Part shown: positions 60,578 to 64,000 of the stretch, one piece after another
How the letters are laid out: the number at the start of each line of letters is the position of its first letter
How positions within the stretch are numbered: the stretch's first letter is position 1
Assembly (NCBI GenBank): GCA_964035575.1
Contig: OZ037871.1
Span: 620,001 to 684,000 of the forward strand
DNA length: 64,000 nucleotides
Source of the DNA: Rhynchopus sp. YZ270_cl-10
Taxonomy: Eukaryota; Euglenozoa; Diplonemea; Diplonemida; Diplonemidae
Reading direction: 5' to 3'
The notes under the pieces: model-generated
What the model was told of the DNA's origin: nothing
Seen by the model: the letters and a program-made list of their open reading frames with translations, nothing else
The model's database searches: none
Position numbers and translations under genes: made by a program

Positions 60578-61563
60578 GGGTACTGGGTACTGGGTACTGG
60601 GTACTGGGTACTGGGTACTGGGTACTGGGTACTGGGTACTGGGTACTGGGTACTGGGTACTGGGTACTGGGTACTGGGTACTGGGTACTGGGTACTGGGT
60701 ACTGGGTACTGGGTACTGGGTACTGGGTACTGGGTACTGGGTACTGGGTACTGGGTACTGGGTACTGGGTACTGGGTACTGGGTACTGGGTACTGGGTAC
60801 TGGGTACTGGGTACTGGGTACTGGGTACTGGGTACTGGGTACTGGGTACTGGGTACTGGGTACTGGGTACTGGGTACTGGGTACTGGGTACTGGGTACTG
60901 GGTACTGGGTACTGGGTACTGGGTACTGGGTACTGGGTACTGGGTACTGGGTACTGGGTACTGGGTACTGGGTACTGGGTACTGGGTACTGGGTACTGGG
61001 TACTGGGTACTGGGTACTGGGTACTGGGTACTGGGTACTGGGTACTGGGTACTGGGTACTGGGTACTGGGTACTGGGTACTGGGTACTGGGTACTGGGTA
61101 CTGGGTACTGGGTACTGGGTACTGGGTACTGGGTACTGGGTACTGGGTACTGGGTACTGGGTACTGGGTACTGGGTACTGGGTACTGGGTACTGGGTACT
61201 GGGTACTGGGTACTGGGTACTGGGTACTGGGTACTGGGTACTGGGTACTGGGTACTGGGTACTGGGTACTGGGTACTGGGTACTGGGTACTGGGTACTGG
61301 GTACTGGGTACTGGGTACTGGGTACTGGGTACTGGGTACTGGGTACTGGGTACTGGGTACTGGGTACTGGGTACTGGGTACTGGGTACTGGGTACTGGGT
61401 ACTGGGTACTGGGTACTGGGTACTGGGTACTGGGTACTGGGTACTGGGTACTGGGTACTGGGTACTGGGTACTGGGTACTGGGTACTGGGTACTGGGTAC
61501 TGGGTACTGGGTACTGGGTACTGGGTACTGGGTACTGGGTACTGGGTACTGGGTACTGGGTAC
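60578..61563. repeat. heptamer array (GGGTACT)n, about 140 copies
   Basis: 986 bp of apparently perfect 7-bp repeats. With three G every seven bases the plus strand could form G-quadruplexes with 4-base loops. Open frames of 340-382 residues on both strands are repeat translations, not genes. Confidence 0.97.
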
Positions 61564-61972
61564 CAAGAGAAGGCAGCTTGACAGCAGCGAAGGCGGAGGC
61601 TACGGGGAAGACAAGGTATGTAAATGTTTAACTTTCAGTTACTTGTGTAGATGCAAACAACACACCCAGTGGTTTGCAGCATTTTATTTTCTTGTGTGCT
61701 TTCTCTTCTTTGAATCGAAAGTATGTGAACCTTATTACATCATGATACAATGCAACGAGGCCGAAACAGCCTCACTAAGGCCTCTGAAAATAAATGTTCA
61801 GACTTGGCACTTACTTATGTTTAGGTGCGCCTCAACCACACGCTTGAATATATTTAATTTGCCACACCTCAGATAGATTTTCCAGATATGCCTATGTTCA
61901 GGTGTTCCAGGCCTCGTCACAAATAGACAAAAAAACAAAAGCCAAAACAACAGAGAGAGAGCCAACAATTTT
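61564..61972. other. no gene seen
   Basis: Single-copy-looking sequence after the heptamer array with no supported coding sequence. Confidence 0.5.
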
Positions 61973-62275
61973 TTATCTCACTTGTGTAATAATGTTTAGC
62001 CGCGTTTTCGAAATTCCTTCCTGGAGATTACACAAAATACAGTAGACATTATCTCCGCACACAAAGAACAAAACAAAACCCATGCCGAGAGTAGGCGCAA
62101 AAGCAATGTGGAGGAGATCTGCGCATGCAACCAAAAGGGTTGCAGTCATAGGACTTCGAGGAACTGTTCACCATACCCAACCTTGACGCCCCGTACTAGG
62201 TGGTCATACATCATTTGTCAAATATACTGTAGGAATTTCGAAAACGCAGCACAACATTATTGCCCGTGAGATAAT
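61973..62275. mobile_element. 303-bp inverted-repeat element
   Basis: Left arm 61973-62018 (TTATCTCAC, AATAATGTT, GCGTTTTCGAAATTCCT) and right arm 62231-62275 are inverted repeats of about 45 bp with small differences. No coding sequence. It looks like a non-autonomous DNA element. Confidence 0.75.
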
Positions 62276-62317
62276 AACTATTTATTCGAGTGAAATAAGA
62301 ACTATTTTATTTCACGC

Positions 62318-62404
62318 GCCACTAAAAAGGTGCCCGAGTGCGTTATTTCCCGAGCGAAGCGAGGGGAATAAGAGTGAGAGTCACGAGGGTGCCTTTTTAG
62401 TGGC
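62318..62404. repeat. foldback with GAGCGAAGCGAG core
   Basis: Ends GCCACTAAAAAGGTGCC and GGTGCCTTTTTAGTGGC are perfect inverse complements; a second inner hairpin is CCCGAGCGAAGCGAGGGG. A similar core is at 14862-14886 (AATAGGCGAGC, GCGAGCCTATT). TTATTTCAC/GTGAAATAA words surround it. Confidence 0.85.
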
Positions 62405-62560
62405 AAGTGCAAGAAAATGTTCTTATTTCACTCAATATGTAATTTTATTCCACAAGTGAAAAACGTATTTATAGGTGTAAACAGTGGAACGTTGAGCCCA
62501 CGCTCCACCCCTCACACCACCACACTTCAAATTACAGATTATTTATTGCCTCTTACACAC

Positions 62561-62788
62561 ATGCCTAAACCCACGCGCAAGTTTGCGGAGATGGAGGATG
62601 CATATGACAACTTGTTCGACGACATGAACAGTGGTGTGCAGTACAGGAAAACATGGGACGATTTCCTCCGTTTCAACAGACTTTCAGGAGCGAACGAGCC
62701 CAGGGAAGAACACGTCGTGTCCTTCAGATCACTCCGTGATCTTTTATTTCACTCCCCCACCCAATCCTTCACGATTTGCGTGAAATAA
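62561..62788 (+). CDS. short recombinase-like core-binding protein or fragment, 75 aa
   Basis: The start at 62561 has ATTACAG ending 23 nt upstream, the usual gene spacing here. The peptide begins MPKPTRKFAEMEDAYD and its middle, YRKTWDDFLRFNRLSG then EPREEHVVSF, resembles the helical N-terminal core-binding domain of tyrosine recombinases. No catalytic domain follows; the frame stops in the GTGAAATAA repeats. A related sequence (KKKWDEFLRFSNL) lies on the opposite strand in the element at 63103-63959. It could be a small expressed protein or a remnant of a recombinase-bearing element. The family assignment is tentative. Confidence 0.4.
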   Translation: MPKPTRKFAEMEDAYDNLFDDMNSGVQYRKTWDDFLRFNRLSGANEPREEHVVSFRSLRDLLFHSPTQSFTICVK

Positions 62789-62877
62789 AACGTGAAATAA
62801 AACGAATCTTATTTCACTCACTTTTTCACCTGTTTACGTTTTTCACGCGTGGTATAAAATTACGTATCGAAAACTAA

Positions 62878-63065
62878 AGTGAACATTATTTAACTGATGG
62901 GTGATTCACAAACTGGAATACGTGATACCCACTCGCTATCGCTCGTGACATCACTTTTATGATTACACTCACTTCACTCATGAAATCAAAATGCTGAACT
63001 CCACTCGCTTCGTGAAGTTGAGCCCCAGTTTGAGTCACCCACCACCTCGTGAAATAATGTTCACT
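62878..63065. repeat. 188-bp foldback
   Basis: Left arm GTGAACATTATTT... GGGTGATTCACAAACTGG and right arm CCAGTTTGAGTCACCCACC ... AATAATGTTCAC pair over about 40 bp. Inner sequence holds further GTGATAC/ACTCGCT-type inverted words. Confidence 0.8.
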
Positions 63066-63102
63066 TTATTTCATGAGATAATAATTATCTAACTCAGTGA
63101 AA

Positions 63103-63959
63103 TAAAACTCGTGTAATTTTGCAGATTATATGCCCTTTGTGTCACTCAATTGTAACCGAGAATGTAAGGCAGTGAGTATTTGATCTGCCCTTTATGTCGC
63201 GAAATACTATGTTTGGTGTTTTGACGTCTTCCAAGCAGATGGATATTCCCTCACTTGCACGCAATCTACCGAGGAACCGACTGCCTTTCTCAAAAGCCAG
63301 TACATGTCGGGGTGTCGAGGTCCGTGTCAATACAAAGCGGACCAAGTCGCTCGAGGTTTGAAAACCGCAAGAACTCGTCCCATTTCTTCTTGTACACCTC
63401 CTTGCTTCTCATACCCGCTGAGACTTGGTATCCGTAAGTGTCATACATCCTGTCCTTCTTCGTTTTGGCAGTGTTTGAGGGGAGTGATGAAAAAGTTCTT
63501 TTTTTTACTGAGTGATTTTTTTAACCAAAAGAAAACCGACGCAGGAGCTTTTCTGGAACTGTTTTATTCTCCCCACCCCAACAACATCACATTTCAGAAA
63601 AACATTGTTTTTTCGTTTTTGTTCACTTTCTTTTCTTCTCCCTCACACCTGTTTGCTGTGAATTAAATTTTTTCGTTTCGGCCTGGTCGCAAACGCGAGT
63701 TTTCCTGGAAGCGCAGGAAAAATGACTGGGGAGTGTTGGTGGCTCCGTGACGCCACAGAGCCGGCACACTCGTTGAGTGCCTCACAAAACCTCAAATTTA
63801 TTCCGCTTTGATTTCATTTATTGTCTTCACGCTTTATCGTTGTTGTTGGGTTGGGAAATAATATTTCATTCTCCCATACATTCTCGGTTACAATTGAGTG
63901 ACAAAGGGCACATTATCACCCACCTTTGTGGGAATTCACAAAATTACACGAGTTTTATC
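63103..63959. mobile_element. 857-bp inverted-repeat element with recombinase-like remnant
   Basis: Left arm 63103-63168 (AAAACTCGTGTAATTTTG, CACTCAATTGTAACCGAGAA) and right arm about 63879-63959 are inverted repeats; the right arm carries an extra CCCACCTTTGTGGG hairpin. The interior carries a minus-strand coding remnant. The element is degraded, with at least one or two breaks in its coding part. Family not certain; possibly a tyrosine-recombinase element. Confidence 0.6.
63142..63448 (-). pseudogene. remnant of recombinase-like core-binding sequence
   Basis: Minus-strand coding-like DNA inside the inverted-repeat element. It contains KKKWDEFLRFSNL, similar to RKTWDDFLRFNRL in the protein at 62561, so both derive from one family. 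It appears broken. The family may be a tyrosine recombinase; no catalytic part is seen. Confidence 0.4.
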
Positions 63960-64000
63960 CCCTTTTTTTACCACATTAACCTCACCTTTCCCGATAACTG
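63449..64000. other. right end of window
   Basis: T-rich interior and right arm of the inverted-repeat element, then about 40 bp of flank. A GAGTGTTGGTGGCTCCGTGA/CACAGAGCCGGCACACTC inverted pair lies near 63730-63771. No gene is seen. Confidence 0.5.

Noticed and set aside
60483-61631. Open frames of 340-382 residues on both strands
   Set aside because: Translation of the heptamer array; period 7 codons, no gene features.

Overview
The window looks like nuclear DNA of a euglenozoan protist. The firmest evidence is an intact, full-length KMP-11 gene (29777-30055), a protein known from kinetoplastids and their relatives. Two receptor-type class III adenylate cyclases and intronless genes with a CAG acceptor about 20-30 nt before most start codons (the pattern expected for spliced-leader trans-splicing) agree with this. 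Very long noncoding stretches, an antisense gene inside the coding cluster and heavy repeat content argue against a compact trypanosomatid genome. I favour a diplonemid or a free-living, non-trypanosomatid kinetoplastid lineage; this is inference.

Layout. 1-3045 is a 14-bp minisatellite with higher-order structure. 3046-17208 is a subtelomere-like mosaic of recently duplicated and inverted blocks (3427-6318, 6318-8190, 8190-10848, an inverted piece 10848-12076, and 12076-14030), carrying GTTGC-rich arrays, T/A tracts and palindromes. An 8-bp microsatellite (17209-17449) is followed by palindrome-rich DNA. Genes begin near 18.9 kb: a 70-aa protein, a 178-aa protein, a von Willebrand A-like protein, a 1784-aa tail-anchored helical-repeat/UBA/winged-helix protein, KMP-11, a minus-strand ubiquitin-specific protease with two apparent frameshifts, a protein with three calponin-homology-like domains, an LMBR1-like membrane protein, and two paralogous receptor adenylate cyclases (38513-41854 and 46042-49506). 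From 49.5 kb to 64 kb the DNA is mostly noncoding. It is a patchwork of small structured cassettes (about 40-100 bp) separated by T-rich tracts, inverted-repeat transposon-like elements, a 986-bp heptamer array, and at the right end foldback elements with two short, related recombinase-like coding pieces.

How the genes relate. There is no operon-like pathway. Several genes suit flagellar, cytoskeletal and surface-signalling biology (KMP-11, CH-domain protein, receptor cyclases, LMBR1-like protein). The cyclases share tracts of almost identical DNA that indicate recent gene conversion. KMP-11 and the LMBR1-like gene share a repeat in their 5' flanks.

Most notable: (i) synonymous codon choice alternates in blocks of about 200-300 bp inside single genes; (ii) a dispersed hairpin cassette shows compensatory base changes and one copy is split by a TA-flanked miniature transposon; (iii) two cassette families end in poly(A), like retroposed small RNAs; (iv) palindromes capped by a constant AGCAACCTT-type sequence mark the duplication joints.
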